A stretch of 64,000 nucleotides of DNA from Lachnospiraceae bacterium (GCA_910575005.1 CAJTCL010000021.1:1-64000); one strand, 5' to 3'; positions 16,084-25,460 are shown, counted from the first letter of the stretch. Program-made: numbers and translations. The notes: generated by a model from the letters alone, not told the origin.

Positions 16084-16275
16084 AATATTTGAAAAAAGAG
16101 GGGAAAAAGTAACGCTTTCTCCCTTTTTAAAAAGTCATTAGGTAAAAGCATGATGTAAAGGAGCTAAAACAAATTACTACCTAAAATTAATATATAGCAG
16201 AATGCAACCTTTTCCTAAAAAATCGGTGTATATAGGTGAAAGCAGCTTTCGATAGAACTTGAGAAAGGAGAAGCC

Positions 16276-16836
16276 ATGAAGGATGAAGAAATCGTAGAAC
16301 TGTATTTTTCACGGTCAGAGGATGCCATTTCCGAGACAGCATTGAAATATGGGAACTATTGCAGCTACATATCCCAAAACATTCTTCATAGTAAGGAAGA
16401 TGCTGAAGAATGTGTAAATGATGCCTATTTTGCTGCATGGAAAACAATTCCGCCTCAAAGACCGCACAATTTAAAAACTTTTTTAGGAAAGCTGACACGG
16501 AATATTTCCTTAAAAAAGCAAGAGAAGTATCAAGCTGCAAAAAGAGGCGGCGGATATGTGGATACCGTCTTGTCTGAACTAGAGGAGTGCATAGCTTCCA
16601 ATAGCAGTATTGAAGATAGTATAGATTATTCTGCGTTGATTGAATGTATAAACTCCTTTCTGTCATCTCTGCCGTCTCTTAATCGGATTGTTTTTGTCCG
16701 CAGATATTGGTATGTAAGCCCCATATCTGAAATTGCAGAACAGTACAATATAAGTGAAAGCAAGGTGAAATCTATACTCTTTCGTTTAAGAAAGCGACTA
16801 AAGGAATATTTAGGAAAGGAAGGTTTTTTTATATGA
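16276..16836 (+). CDS. ECF-type RNA polymerase sigma factor
   Basis: A protein of 186 residues with ATG 16276 after GAGAAAGGAGAAGCC. Region 2 is seen in DAEECVNDAYFAAWKTIPP and LKTFLGKLTRNISLKK (residues 55-90). Region 4 is IVFVRRYWYVSPISEIAEQY, then NISESKVKSILFRLRKRLKE (residues 135-180). Sigma factors of this size direct transcription of a small regulon under an anti-sigma partner. The next gene overlaps by four bases (ATGA) and encodes a membrane protein with an anti-sigma-like layout. It is carried as cargo by unit A, so it may connect element-bearing cells to an envelope signal. Confidence 0.85.
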   Translation: MKDEEIVELYFSRSEDAISETALKYGNYCSYISQNILHSKEDAEECVNDAYFAAWKTIPPQRPHNLKTFLGKLTRNISLKKQEKYQAAKRGGGYVDTVLSELEECIASNSSIEDSIDYSALIECINSFLSSLPSLNRIVFVRRYWYVSPISEIAEQYNISESKVKSILFRLRKRLKEYLGKEGFFI

Positions 16837-17870
16837 ATTCTCGAAAACTGTTTCATAGCATAGGAGAAATTGAAGATAGATTTATTGATGAAGCATCCCC
16901 AAAGGAGAAAATGCAACCAACCAAACGGCGCTTTTCAGTAATAAAGGCTGCGGTTGCTGCGGCAATTATACTGGTTACGGCCGTACCCATCACGGCCTTT
17001 GCTATTGAGACATTCCAGTATAACGCAGCAGTAACATACTTAACTTCACTTGGAATTGAAGCCGAAGACTTAAGCGACTATTCCCGCAGGGAAGTTATAG
17101 AGACTGTTAAAACATATGACGCAGGCGAAAGTAATGCTCTGATAGAAAATCTTTTGCAGGAAAATGATAAAATCCCTGTGACAGACACGATGGCGCAAGT
17201 TACATCTGAACAAGTATCAAAACTCACACCAACCATGACTTATAAAGACATTATTGAGGTATTGGGAAATACTGTTGATGTTGGAAGCGGTATTTATATT
17301 CTTCAATACGAGGTAGATGGAGAATATACGATTAAGATTCCATTGGCAGATGATAACGCTCAGCTTGGCGTGACAGGAGATAAACTTTTAGAAGCAGAAA
17401 AATCTGTAACTGTTTTACAAGCAGACTATCCAAAATATAATACAGCTGAAGAATTAGTGAGATCTTCGGATTTAGTTTTTGCTGGTACAGTCAAAAATAT
17501 TGAATATCAAATGATTGATGTAAGTACAGACAAAGAACCAGATGAAGATACCGGATTCGTAGATAATGAGAAGATGCCGTATACGCTTTATACCGTTGAT
17601 GTGGACAAAGTATACAAAGGAAGTATTGAGTCGTCCACAATCATAATCAAGCGTGCTGGCGGGAGTTTTGGCAGTGATGAATATGTTGTCGAGAATGCAT
17701 CTGAAATTGCAAAGGGTAAAAAATATTTATTTGTTACTGAAACATATGAAGACACCTATCCAAGTTTATTGAATGCAGATCAGAGTTCTTATGATATGGA
17801 TACTCCTCAAACTATAATGGATGGGGAAGAAAAAGAAATTACGTTATCTGATATCCTTAAATTGTTCTAA
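16833..17870 (+). CDS. membrane-anchored anti-sigma-like protein with extracellular domain
   Basis: A protein of 345 residues translationally coupled to the sigma factor. Residues 1-35 are cytoplasmic (MNSRKLFHSIGEIEDRFIDE), then one transmembrane helix at about 37-60 (AAVAAAIILVTAVPITAFAI), then a large outside part. The outer part has an acidic helical stretch, then a beta-rich domain from about residue 200 (LVRSSDLVFAGTVKNIEYQM ... YTVDVDKVYKG). This layout, small inner segment, single helix, sensory exterior, is that of anti-sigma factors coupled to ECF sigmas. The anti-sigma domain itself is not a family I recognise from sequence. A terminator follows about 110 bases downstream. Confidence 0.65.
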   Translation: MNSRKLFHSIGEIEDRFIDEASPKEKMQPTKRRFSVIKAAVAAAIILVTAVPITAFAIETFQYNAAVTYLTSLGIEAEDLSDYSRREVIETVKTYDAGESNALIENLLQENDKIPVTDTMAQVTSEQVSKLTPTMTYKDIIEVLGNTVDVGSGIYILQYEVDGEYTIKIPLADDNAQLGVTGDKLLEAEKSVTVLQADYPKYNTAEELVRSSDLVFAGTVKNIEYQMIDVSTDKEPDEDTGFVDNEKMPYTLYTVDVDKVYKGSIESSTIIIKRAGGSFGSDEYVVENASEIAKGKKYLFVTETYEDTYPSLLNADQSSYDMDTPQTIMDGEEKEITLSDILKLF

Positions 17871-17978
17871 AAGAAGGCTGGACGGAAAAAGTCAGAAGAT
17901 TTCGTTAGCCTGGGAGAAAAATAGTTCAAAGTTGTAATAGAGTACATGAATGGAAACAAAATCTGATTTTTCAGCTAG

Positions 17979-18015
17979 AAACGTCAAATGGTTTCAAAAA
18001 CTGTTTGACGTTTTT
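17979..18015 (+). terminator. terminator after the sigma/anti-sigma operon
   Basis: AAACGTCAAA (17979-17988) pairs with TTTGACGTTT (18004-18013), followed by further T residues, about 110 bases beyond the anti-sigma stop. The remaining stretch to about 18380 shows no gene, only AT-rich sequence. Confidence 0.75.
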
Positions 18016-18477
18016 GATTGTATACTTTTTGGGATATTTTAAAAGAATTTAGTAAGATAAGATTACCGATTTTTCGGGGAATTGTAAACTAATATAAAAT
18101 ACTAATAAACATCGTTCAAGTGTAAAAACTTGGATGTTTTTTATTCCCCTAATATTGCATTGGGGTATATGTGGACAAGTGAATACAATACCCTCTCTTT
18201 TGAAAAGGAAGTACAGGGCTAAAAAATATTGCCCTGAAAACATTGTATATCGGACGCTTTTTATAACCAAATAAAATAGTATGCCCACCTTCCGAAAAAA
18301 TATTCAAAAACTTTTTGGAAAGTATTGACAAACACTTATTTCATTCAGTATAATAAAATACTCTTTTAAGAGAACCACAACCAATTAATTACATATCTTC
18401 ACAGAATTTTGAAGGACGGCTTTACGCCGCACACGCCCGCAGTATGCGAAAAAGAAATACTGCCGCTTCTGAAACTG

Positions 18478-18841
18478 CTTCGAACTGTCGGCAACAGATA
18501 AGCGTAACAGACAGTTTCGACTTTGAATCTCAAAGCCGGTTACATCATTGTGAAACCAAAAACCGCAAGGGATAAGTCTATCCTTTTGTATTGGTCGGTA
18601 CACATTGATGTGCCGGCTTTTTTGCTGCCCAAATGCCGGCTACAACTAAATGACCGGCTGGATGGGATATGATTTTGCGATAACCTCTTTTTTCGGAGAG
18701 TGAGCGGAACAACGCCGCCTGAGATGGGGACAGGGACAGAAAAACGACATTCAGACAGACCGGCGGAAAACAACAGATTGTATGCGGCAGAAAGGATGTC
18801 GCATACCGCAGCAAGCAGGGAAACTGTATTGACAGTTTCCG
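18478..18841. other. candidate oriT/control region upstream of mobC
   Basis: Several inverted repeats lie just upstream of mobC: AACTGTC/GACAGTT (18483-18489 and 18510-18516), GTATGCG/CGCATAC (18780-18786 and 18800-18806), and the perfect GGAAACTGT-ATTG-ACAGTTTCC (18819-18840). Relaxase nick sites normally lie next to such repeats, close to mobC. The nick itself cannot be located by eye. Confidence 0.5.
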
Positions 18842-18919
18842 CCCCAACCGGCTTTAAGAGCCGATTGCCCTTTGGGGAATCCCCCAATCCCCTCAAAAAT
18901 CCAAGAAAGGACTGATGTT

Positions 18920-19222
18920 ATGAACGAAGCCAAGAACAAAAATTTATTTATCCGTGTGAGCGAAAAAGAAAAAAATATTATTGAGCAGAACGCCAAAAAG
19001 TGCGGGCTTTCCGTATCAGAATATCTCCGCCAGCGTGCTTTGGGGTATATGCCGAGAGCCATCCTGCCCGAAATATTCTTCTCTTTCAATGACAAGCTGG
19101 ATGAACTCTGCGTCGCTGTCGAGGGCAAAATTGCAACAGATACGGAAGAAAAAATAATTGCCTTGATTGATGGAATCACAGCCGAGTTAATCCTCCCCCA
19201 AAAAGAAAAGGCGGTGGTATAA
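18920..19222 (+). CDS. mobC: MobC-like relaxosome accessory protein
   Basis: A protein of 100 residues with ATG 18920 after AAAGGACTG. LFIRVSEKEKNIIEQNAKKC followed by GLSVSEYLRQRALG is the ribbon-helix-helix pattern of MobC/TraY-like proteins, which bind oriT and help the relaxase open it. It ends one base before the relaxase start, as in many MOB-P operons. A paralogue lies in unit B at 29263-29619. Confidence 0.85.
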   Translation: MNEAKNKNLFIRVSEKEKNIIEQNAKKCGLSVSEYLRQRALGYMPRAILPEIFFSFNDKLDELCVAVEGKIATDTEEKIIALIDGITAELILPQKEKAVV

Positions 19223-20575
19223 ATGGCGACTACCGGCTTCTGGCCTGTCAAAGACCGGCTGAAGGAAGTGATTGACTATGCGGAAAATCCCGACAAAACC
19301 ATAGATAAAAAGTATGTGGACAGCGATTTATACGCCGCCCTGCGGTATGTTTCCAATGACACAAAGACCGACGAGCGTATGTATGTCAGCGGCATCAACT
19401 GCAACGCAAAGCGGGCGTATGAGCGTATGACGGCAACGAAAAAACGCTTCGGGAAAACAGGCGGCAATGTGGCATACCACGGCTACCAGAGCTTCCAGAC
19501 CGGCGAAGCCACGCCCGAAGAAGCGCACAAAATCGGCATGGAAACCGCAAAGCGGATGTGGGGAAACGAGTATGAAGTTGTTGTTACCACACACCTTAAT
19601 ACAGACAATGTCCATAATCATTTTGTTGTAAACTCTGTATCTTTTAAGACGGGCAGGAAGTTTGAAAACCATATCTCCGACCACTACCGCCTGCGTGAAA
19701 TCTCCGACGCCGTATGTCTGGAACATGGGAAAAGTATATTGAAAGACACAGAGTTTTACGGCGGGAGCAAAAAAGAATACTGGCGGAAACAAAACAGCGG
19801 ACTGTCACATCGGGAGATTCTGAAAGCAGATATTGACGCCGCCCTTGCCCAGTCCGCCAACTTCAAGACATTTGAAACCCGTTTAAAGGATATGGGCTAT
19901 GAAATCTGCCGTGATGAAACCTTCACCCATTATTCCGTAAAAGGAACAGGCTGGCAGAAGGCAGTCCGCTTAGACCGGCTTGGGAAAGAATACACCCCTG
20001 AATCAATCAGGGCAAGGCTGCTTGGCAACCAACGGCATGTCGGCTATGTCCCATTCCACAAGCCGAAATATACGCCGCTCCTTACGCTTGAAATCGAGTA
20101 CCGTAAAATACAGCGCATGGACGGCATACAGATACTTTTCGCCCTTGTGATTGAACTTTGCAGGCTGATTACGGGAAACAATACCGCCCCCGAAACTCCC
20201 CGCCCGCTCTCCCCCGCCATGCGGCAGGAAATTGTAAAATTAGATAAAACGCTCAAAGAATACAAGTTCCTATGCGGGAACAACATTGATTCCCCGCAGG
20301 AGCTTGTTTCTTTTATCGAAGAAAAGCGGGAGCAAATCGGCGCATTGGAAAAAGAACGGCAGTCAGTTTACAACCGCAACCGCCATAAGAAAAGCGGGGA
20401 ATTAAATGCACAGGCAAGGGAAATCTCCGCCAAGATAAAACCTCTGCGGGCGGAATTATCCCTTGCAAAAGCTGTCCTTGAAAAAATACCGAAGCTGAAA
20501 GAAGTAATTGAAGCCGAACGTCAGGCGGAAACCGCCGTCCTGAATAAAACAAGAGAAAGAAGGTTTGCACGATGA
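19223..20575 (+). CDS. MOB-P-type relaxase of unit A
   Basis: A protein of 450 residues. The N-terminal domain has TTGFWPVKDRLKEVIDYAEN, a YHGYQSF block, and the metal-binding signature THLNTDNVHNHFVVNSVSF with H124, H131 and H133, characteristic of relaxases that nick oriT via a tyrosine. The C-terminal third is a charged coiled coil (EEKREQIGALEKERQSVYNR). It is coupled to mobC upstream and overlaps the ParB-like gene by four bases (ATGA). It would allow unit A to be mobilised by a helper conjugation system. It is similar to, but clearly diverged from, the unit B relaxase. Confidence 0.9.
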   Translation: MATTGFWPVKDRLKEVIDYAENPDKTIDKKYVDSDLYAALRYVSNDTKTDERMYVSGINCNAKRAYERMTATKKRFGKTGGNVAYHGYQSFQTGEATPEEAHKIGMETAKRMWGNEYEVVVTTHLNTDNVHNHFVVNSVSFKTGRKFENHISDHYRLREISDAVCLEHGKSILKDTEFYGGSKKEYWRKQNSGLSHREILKADIDAALAQSANFKTFETRLKDMGYEICRDETFTHYSVKGTGWQKAVRLDRLGKEYTPESIRARLLGNQRHVGYVPFHKPKYTPLLTLEIEYRKIQRMDGIQILFALVIELCRLITGNNTAPETPRPLSPAMRQEIVKLDKTLKEYKFLCGNNIDSPQELVSFIEEKREQIGALEKERQSVYNRNRHKKSGELNAQAREISAKIKPLRAELSLAKAVLEKIPKLKEVIEAERQAETAVLNKTRERRFAR

Positions 20576-21468
20576 CAAATACAGAAATTAAAATCAAGAA
20601 CCAGCCAAAGAAAAAGGCTGCGAATATCCAAGTAGATAAACTCCGTACTTTTAAAGGACATCCCTTTAAGGTACTGGATGATGAAGATATGGACAATCTT
20701 ACAGAGAGCATAAAGGCACAGGGAATTATTTCTCCGTTAATCGTCCGCATAATTGAAAACACAGATGAATATGAAGTGATAAGCGGACACAGGCGTTTAC
20801 ACGCCGCCGTCAAAGCAGGGCTTTCCGAAGTCCCAGCCTTAATTTATCCCCTTGACCGAAATGAAGCGGTGATTGCGGTTGTAGACAGCAACCTGCACCG
20901 TGAAAGGCTGCTCCCAAGCGAAAAAGCCTTTGCCTACAAAATGAAAATGGAAGCACTGAAACAACAGGGTAAGAGAACGGATTTAACTTTGTCGCAAGCT
21001 GCGACAAAGTCGGATACCGCCGCCGAAATAGGAAAATCACAGAATGAGAGCCGTGACCAAGTATTCCGCTATATCCGTCTGACTTATCTTATCCCCGAAC
21101 TGCTTGACAAGGTTGACGAGGGCGTTATCGCACTCAGCCCCGCCATAGAACTCTCCTACCTCTCCAAAGAACAGCAGAAAATTTTGCTTGACGCAATGAA
21201 CTTGAACGACTGCACACCCTCACACGCACAAAGCATCCGCATGAAGAAAGCGGCACAGCAAGGCACTCTTTCTTCGGACGGTATTTATGAAATCATGTCG
21301 GAGGAAAAAGCCAACCAGACCGAGCGCATCAGCTTTAAAGTACAGGATTTAAAGGGATTTTTCCCGAAAAACTTTACGCAAAAACAGATGACGGACACGA
21401 TTCTGAAGCTGCTCTACGAGTACAACAGAAAACTGGAACGAAGCCGCAGAAGTCGTGAGGAAAGGTAA
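20572..21468 (+). CDS. ParB/Spo0J-like protein in the mobilisation operon
   Basis: A protein of 298 residues. HPFKVLDDEDMDNLTESIKA, then ISGHRRLHAAVKAG and ESNLHRE-like VDSNLHRERLLPSEKAFAYK, are the ParB N-domain boxes; RDQVFRYIRLTYLIPELLDK is the DNA-binding helix-turn-helix. ParB N-domains bind CTP and load on parS-like sites. No ParA accompanies this copy, and the gene is coupled to the relaxase, so it probably acts in element regulation or transfer rather than partition. A paralogue with its own ParA lies at 40313-41248. Confidence 0.85.
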   Translation: MTNTEIKIKNQPKKKAANIQVDKLRTFKGHPFKVLDDEDMDNLTESIKAQGIISPLIVRIIENTDEYEVISGHRRLHAAVKAGLSEVPALIYPLDRNEAVIAVVDSNLHRERLLPSEKAFAYKMKMEALKQQGKRTDLTLSQAATKSDTAAEIGKSQNESRDQVFRYIRLTYLIPELLDKVDEGVIALSPAIELSYLSKEQQKILLDAMNLNDCTPSHAQSIRMKKAAQQGTLSSDGIYEIMSEEKANQTERISFKVQDLKGFFPKNFTQKQMTDTILKLLYEYNRKLERSRRSREER

Positions 21469-21477
21469 GGTAGCAGT

Positions 21478-21762
21478 ATGAAAACATTAGAAACCTTTAC
21501 AGCCAACCCAAATGCAGTCTATATGCTGCCGCCTGAGCCGATAGATGAAAATGAGAAAATCAATTTATCACAGGAAATACTGCCCCGCAGTCCCGATATC
21601 CGCATTGAAAGCGGAAAATTAGTGCGTTTCAGCGGGGAAAACGAGTTTTCATTAAAAATTGGCGGCACGACCTACGAGGTCAATACCCATTTCAGCAAGA
21701 AAGGAAAACAAAGCGTATTGGAGCAGTTTAAGGAACTGATACTGTCCGAAAAGTTGGTTTAA
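21478..21762 (+). CDS. TnpW-like transposon protein
   Basis: A protein of 94 residues beginning MKTLETFTANPNAVYMLPPE, with a conserved C-terminal part (GGTTYEVNTHFSKKGKQSVL then EQFKELILSE). The C-terminal strand-strand-helix pattern, a tyrosine-valine strand followed by HFS and a helix, resembles TnpW-type proteins of Tn4451-like units. The equivalent protein in unit B (27691-27906) has NIVHLTEHFSGKKQ at the same place. In both units it lies between the relaxase side and the recombinase. Its molecular role is unknown. Confidence 0.6.
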   Translation: MKTLETFTANPNAVYMLPPEPIDENEKINLSQEILPRSPDIRIESGKLVRFSGENEFSLKIGGTTYEVNTHFSKKGKQSVLEQFKELILSEKLV

Positions 21763-21847
21763 TATTGCACATTGGAAAAAGATAACTGGGTATGGTAAGA
21801 TAACCCTGCCTTTGCTATGCCCGGTTGTCGGAAAGGAGATTATTTTT

Positions 21848-23545
21848 ATGGCAACAGCAAAATTAAACGGGCAGACAGAAGAAAAAATCACAGCTTTGTA
21901 TTGTAGGCTGTCGGTTGACGACGATAATAAAGACGAGGAATCCAACAGTATCACCAATCAAAAACAGATACTTTCTGATTATGCAAAGAAAAACGGTTAT
22001 ACAAATACTATGTTTTTTGTGGATGATGGAATCAGCGGCACGACCTTCCAAAGACCGAATTTTATGCGTATGGAGTGTATGGCGGAAAACGGTGAAATCG
22101 GCACGATTATCGTCAAAGACCTTTCCCGTTTCGGGCGTGAACAGGTAGAAATGGGCAGGCTTACGCAAGTGGTGTACCCGTCCCTCGGCATCCGCTTTAT
22201 CGCCATACAGGAGCGTGTGGACACTCTGACCGGCGACGGCGTGGAGATGATGCCCTTCCACAATATTTTTAACGAATGGTATGCGGCGCAGACCTCTAAG
22301 AAAATCCGTGCGGTGTGGCAGTCCAAAGCGGAACACGGCGAACGTATCGCTTCTATCGTACCCTATGGGTACAGGAAATCGGAAGATAACCCAAAACAAT
22401 GGGTAATTGATGAACCGGCGGCGCAGACCGTAAGGAAGATTTTTGCCTTGTGCCTTGCAGGGAAAGGCCCGATGCAGATTGCAAGGCAGCTTGAGGAAGA
22501 ACAGATACTCTCCCCCGCCGCCTATTTTGAATCCATCGGCAGGAAACATGCGCAGAAAGTCCCCAAAAACCCTTGCGGTTGGGAACAGGCGACCGTCGGC
22601 TATATCCTCGAAAACAGGCAGTACACCGGCTGCGCCGTCAATTTCAAAAGCACTACCGTCAGTTACAAAGTCCATAAGAGAATCCAGCACAGCGAGGAAG
22701 ATTACCAAATCATCCCCGATATGCAGGAAGCCATCGTCTCCGAGGAGCAATGGCTGAGGGTGCAGGAACTTCGCAAACACAAGCGCAGACCGACGAAAAC
22801 CGGCAGGACGAGCCTTTTTTCGGGGCTGCTCTACTGCTGCGACTGCAAATCGAAAATGCACTTTGTAGCCTCCAAGAGCATGAAACGGAAACAGGAGCAT
22901 TTCCGCTGTTCCCAATATAAATCCGGCAGAGGTGAATGCTCCATGCACTATATCCGTGACATTGTCCTTGAACAGCTTGTGCTGGAAGCCGTCAGCGACT
23001 TATCCGATTTTGTACGCTGTTATGAGCCGGTATTCCTGTATCTGCTGGCAAAGAAAAACAACGCCATGCGGCAGAAAGAATACCAACAGCTTCAGCAGGC
23101 GGTTGAGAACGTCACAAAGCGGATAGCGGAAATCGACAGGCTGATTGAAAAGGTGTTTGAGCAAAACGCAGGCGGCATCCTCTCCGATGAGCGGTTTGCT
23201 AAAATGCTTCAGAACTACGAAAAGGAGCAGAAAGCATTGACGCTGGAAGTGGAAGAAAACCGCCAGACCTTGCAGAATGCCGAACAGCGGGTAATGGATT
23301 TAAGGCTTGTCTTACGCACTTTGCGGGAGATGACCGACATTAAAGAACTTACTCCTACGCTTGTCAATTCGCTGATTGAGCGTATCGAAGTCCACAACAG
23401 CGACAAATCTGGCGGTCACAGCCATGTGAAAGTAGATATTTATTTTACGGCGGTGGGCATGATAGATATTCCCACCGAAAAAGAAATCCTTGCCACGATG
23501 GAAGAAATACGGAACAACCCGCAGAACTTCAAATTTGTGGCTTAA
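21848..23545 (+). CDS. large serine recombinase of unit A
   Basis: A protein of 565 residues; ATG 21848 follows GAAAGGAGATTATTTTT. The resolvase domain has TALYCRLSVDDDNKDEESNS and the KDLSRFGREQVEMGRL helix. The recombinase domain follows, with a zinc ribbon (CCDCKSKMHF ... FRCSQYKSGRGEC), a coiled coil and a DUF4368-like end (VNSLIERIEVHNSDKSGGHS). It resembles TnpX-type transposases that excise and insert Tn4451-like units through a circular intermediate. Its stop is about 75 bases from the proposed right end of unit A. It is distinct from the outer-element integrase. Confidence 0.9.
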   Translation: MATAKLNGQTEEKITALYCRLSVDDDNKDEESNSITNQKQILSDYAKKNGYTNTMFFVDDGISGTTFQRPNFMRMECMAENGEIGTIIVKDLSRFGREQVEMGRLTQVVYPSLGIRFIAIQERVDTLTGDGVEMMPFHNIFNEWYAAQTSKKIRAVWQSKAEHGERIASIVPYGYRKSEDNPKQWVIDEPAAQTVRKIFALCLAGKGPMQIARQLEEEQILSPAAYFESIGRKHAQKVPKNPCGWEQATVGYILENRQYTGCAVNFKSTTVSYKVHKRIQHSEEDYQIIPDMQEAIVSEEQWLRVQELRKHKRRPTKTGRTSLFSGLLYCCDCKSKMHFVASKSMKRKQEHFRCSQYKSGRGECSMHYIRDIVLEQLVLEAVSDLSDFVRCYEPVFLYLLAKKNNAMRQKEYQQLQQAVENVTKRIAEIDRLIEKVFEQNAGGILSDERFAKMLQNYEKEQKALTLEVEENRQTLQNAEQRVMDLRLVLRTLREMTDIKELTPTLVNSLIERIEVHNSDKSGGHSHVKVDIYFTAVGMIDIPTEKEILATMEEIRNNPQNFKFVA

Positions 23546-23559
23546 CAAACGGATACGGC

Positions 23560-23920
23560 GCAGTCCTAAAAAGAAGGCTACACCGCATCCTACATATAAG
23601 TATCCTTATCTGGCGACAGCAAAGGCTGTCTGACCTTTACGGTTTAAGGAGATTATATATCTATCATGTAGAAATTTGACTTCTACTTTTGAGGTGCAAA
23701 GTTCCTGTGAATGGATACGGATTTTTTTAACGGGTTATCCGTCCATCCTCGATAGGGTATATGTAAATGCCGATGAAAGCTACTCGCAGGCAAAAGAAAT
23801 CCCTCCAAACTTCATAAAGCGAAGTCGGAGGGTAATTCAAGCATAACAAATCAGCCCACCCGCACATCGTTTTTTTATTAGGTGGGCTTGTCCTGCCTAT
23901 GTAAAAAGGAAAGAGCCGAC
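23560..23920. other. conserved non-coding tail module with hairpins
   Basis: The stretch resembles 30.79-31.10 kb: a leader-like AAAGGCTGTCTGACCTTTAC block, a run with GGATTTTTTTAACGGG, a CCCTCC/GGAGGG hairpin, and GCCCACC...TTTTTTTATTAGGTGGGC. The hairpin at 23801-23832 followed on the minus strand by ATTTCTTTT may terminate the KTR/hydrolase/PadR operon. No reading frame is supported. Confidence 0.5.
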
Positions 23921-23957
23921 AAACGGTGATTGCTCACTCATTCATCGGCTCTGCGTC

Positions 23958-24143
23958 TTATGCGTCTGGCTCTTTGATGATGGTTACTTGTAAATCCTTT
24001 ACTTCAATCAAAGTTTCCTGCTTGCACTTCGGGCAATAGAGAGGATAGTTTTTCAAAACGGTATCTTCCCTAATTCTGTCACGGGTTTTGCTACCACAGA
24101 TAGGGCAGCGTACCCAATCACTTTTAATATTTGCAGCTTCCAC
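23958..24143 (-). CDS. cysteine-rich KTR-type protein
   Basis: A protein of 61 residues with two zinc-knuckle pairs: WVRCPICGSKTRDRIREDT, then LYCPKCKQETLIEVKDLQV. This matches the small cysteine-rich KTR proteins common beside resistance or cargo genes in Tn916-like elements. The four cysteines probably bind one zinc ion. The start overlaps the 3' end of the hydrolase gene by 20 bases, so it is the last gene of the PadR-hydrolase operon. The function is unknown. Confidence 0.75.
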   Translation of the reverse strand: MEAANIKSDWVRCPICGSKTRDRIREDTVLKNYPLYCPKCKQETLIEVKDLQVTIIKEPDA

Positions 24144-24921
24144 TTAACCAAAATTCCTCCATAACAGCATTAAATTTATTTGGTGTGTCCATGTTTACGC
24201 AATGTCCTGCTCCCTCAAAAATAAACACACCACATTCTGGCTCATTTTTCTTCCACATTTCTACAGCTGATAGTTCCATAGGAATATCATATTTTCCACA
24301 ACCAATCAGTAAAGGATATTTCCTCGGCTTTGCTTGCCGAACATTTATCATACTTTTCAAAGAAGCTAAATACATAAACGATTTTTTAGGAAATTGGATA
24401 TTCATCTCATAAAAATCTTTTTGAGCCTGCAAAGTATAAGCAGATATTTTTTTATTTGATTTTGCAAACCATTTGATTGAAAATATAGCTTTAAACATCA
24501 TAAGTAACTGTGACGTGCTGTTTTCTTTTTGCATTTTGACATCAAAATTGTTTATATCATAACCGCCAAAGCAAGCAAGTGATTGCATGGATTCTGGATA
24601 CTGGTTAGCAAAATCTTGTGCTAATACAGCACCTAATGAAATCCCGACAATATGTACCTTTTCTATTTTTTCTGTTTTTAGGATTTTGTTTATCCAAGAT
24701 GACATTTTATCTATACTATCGCCTTTTCGTACTTTTGTTGATTTCCCGTGACCGATAATATCAAGGGTAAGAATATTATATTTATCTTGAAAATATTCAA
24801 TTTGTGCTTGAAACATATTGTGATTTACAAAAGCAGCGTGTATAAAAAGTATCCACTCAGCCTTTTCTTTTCTACTGATATAATAAACAATGGGCGATTC
24901 TTCTAAATGGTATTCTTTCAT
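24124..24921 (-). CDS. alpha/beta hydrolase
   Basis: A protein of 265 residues with the alpha/beta-hydrolase fold: ILFIHAAFVNHNMF corresponds to the oxyanion-side HG-like strand, HIVGISLGAVLAQDFA carries the nucleophile S95 in a GxSxG elbow, D212 lies in LIGCGKYDIP and H240 in EGAGHCVNMD. All three catalytic residues are present. There is no signal peptide, so it acts in the cytosol; the substrate cannot be deduced. Its ATG overlaps the stop of the PadR-like regulator (ATGA), implying a regulator-enzyme cargo operon. Its AT content is higher than that of neighbouring mobility genes, suggesting a separate origin. Confidence 0.8.
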   Translation of the reverse strand: MKEYHLEESPIVYYISRKEKAEWILFIHAAFVNHNMFQAQIEYFQDKYNILTLDIIGHGKSTKVRKGDSIDKMSSWINKILKTEKIEKVHIVGISLGAVLAQDFANQYPESMQSLACFGGYDINNFDVKMQKENSTSQLLMMFKAIFSIKWFAKSNKKISAYTLQAQKDFYEMNIQFPKKSFMYLASLKSMINVRQAKPRKYPLLIGCGKYDIPMELSAVEMWKKNEPECGVFIFEGAGHCVNMDTPNKFNAVMEEFWLSGSCKY

Positions 24922-25460
24922 ATTTCACCGTTCCTCATCTTTCTTAGTAAACTTTCAAACCAGTCGATATTAAATTTAATCAGTTCTTTGCCATAAAGAG
25001 CTGAAACAATCTGATAGTTAAATATATCTTTATTTTCCTCTGAAATCTTGACATTTTCCGCTTCTTCACATATTGCCGATAGCACATCATATTTTTCATT
25101 CAAAAACATTAAATGCTGTTGTATGCTTATTTCACGGCTCTTTTTATCCGAAAATCCCATAAAATAGACCTTTGCCAACTCTGGACTTTTAGGACTTTGT
25201 TCTTCTATGGGTGCATTTATCCAGTCGAAAAAATGTTGCCTTCCGCTTTCGGTTATACAATAAACTTTCTTATACTTTCCGTTATCAACCATTTCCTCAT
25301 AGCTGATAAACCCACAATTCAGCAATTTTCTTATAGCTGCCTGTATGCTTCCCATACTACTGCTATACATCAAATTGATTCCTTTATCTATTCTTTCCCT
25401 TAGTTGATAGATTGTTCTATTGCACATAAGTAAAAGCCCAAGAATGATATTGTCCATCAT
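24918..25460 (-). CDS. PadR-family transcriptional regulator
   Basis: A protein of 180 residues. The start IILGLLLMCNRTIYQLRERI and SSSMGSIQAAIRKLLNCGFI, then KKVYCITESGRQHFFDW, follow the PadR winged-helix pattern; the C-terminal half is the helical dimerisation domain (PadR C-like). PadR proteins repress nearby genes and respond to small molecules. It is first in the operon with the hydrolase and KTR genes. A GGAGGTAA site precedes the start, and ACATTACTATTATACGC upstream offers a -10-like TATTAT. The ligand is unknown. Confidence 0.85.
   Translation of the reverse strand: MMDNIILGLLLMCNRTIYQLRERIDKGINLMYSSSMGSIQAAIRKLLNCGFISYEEMVDNGKYKKVYCITESGRQHFFDWINAPIEEQSPKSPELAKVYFMGFSDKKSREISIQQHLMFLNEKYDVLSAICEEAENVKISEENKDIFNYQIVSALYGKELIKFNIDWFESLLRKMRNGEI

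Larger units (their letters stand above)
15423..23630. mobile_element. Tn4451-like mobilisable unit A
   Basis: The order is tnpV pseudogene, ECF sigma/anti-sigma-like cargo, MobC, relaxase, ParB, TnpW-like protein and serine recombinase, the same plan as unit B but in the opposite orientation. The 12-base direct repeat GCAAAGGCTGTC lies at 15423-15434 and 23619-23630. Its left flank resembles the left side, and its right flank the right side, of the uninterrupted leader at 30789-30840. This suggests insertion into the leader of the sigma-like gene. An alternative is that both flanks are independent copies of the leader, so the borders are tentative. Confidence 0.5.

Noticed and set aside
21863-22948. 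Long minus-strand frame of 361 codons opposite recombinase 2
   Set aside because: It is the antisense of a clear serine recombinase gene and has no start signal.
23853-23888. AGCCCACC/GGTGGGCT as a terminator
   Set aside because: The T-run is in the loop, not after the stem, on either strand; it is recorded only as part of the non-coding module.
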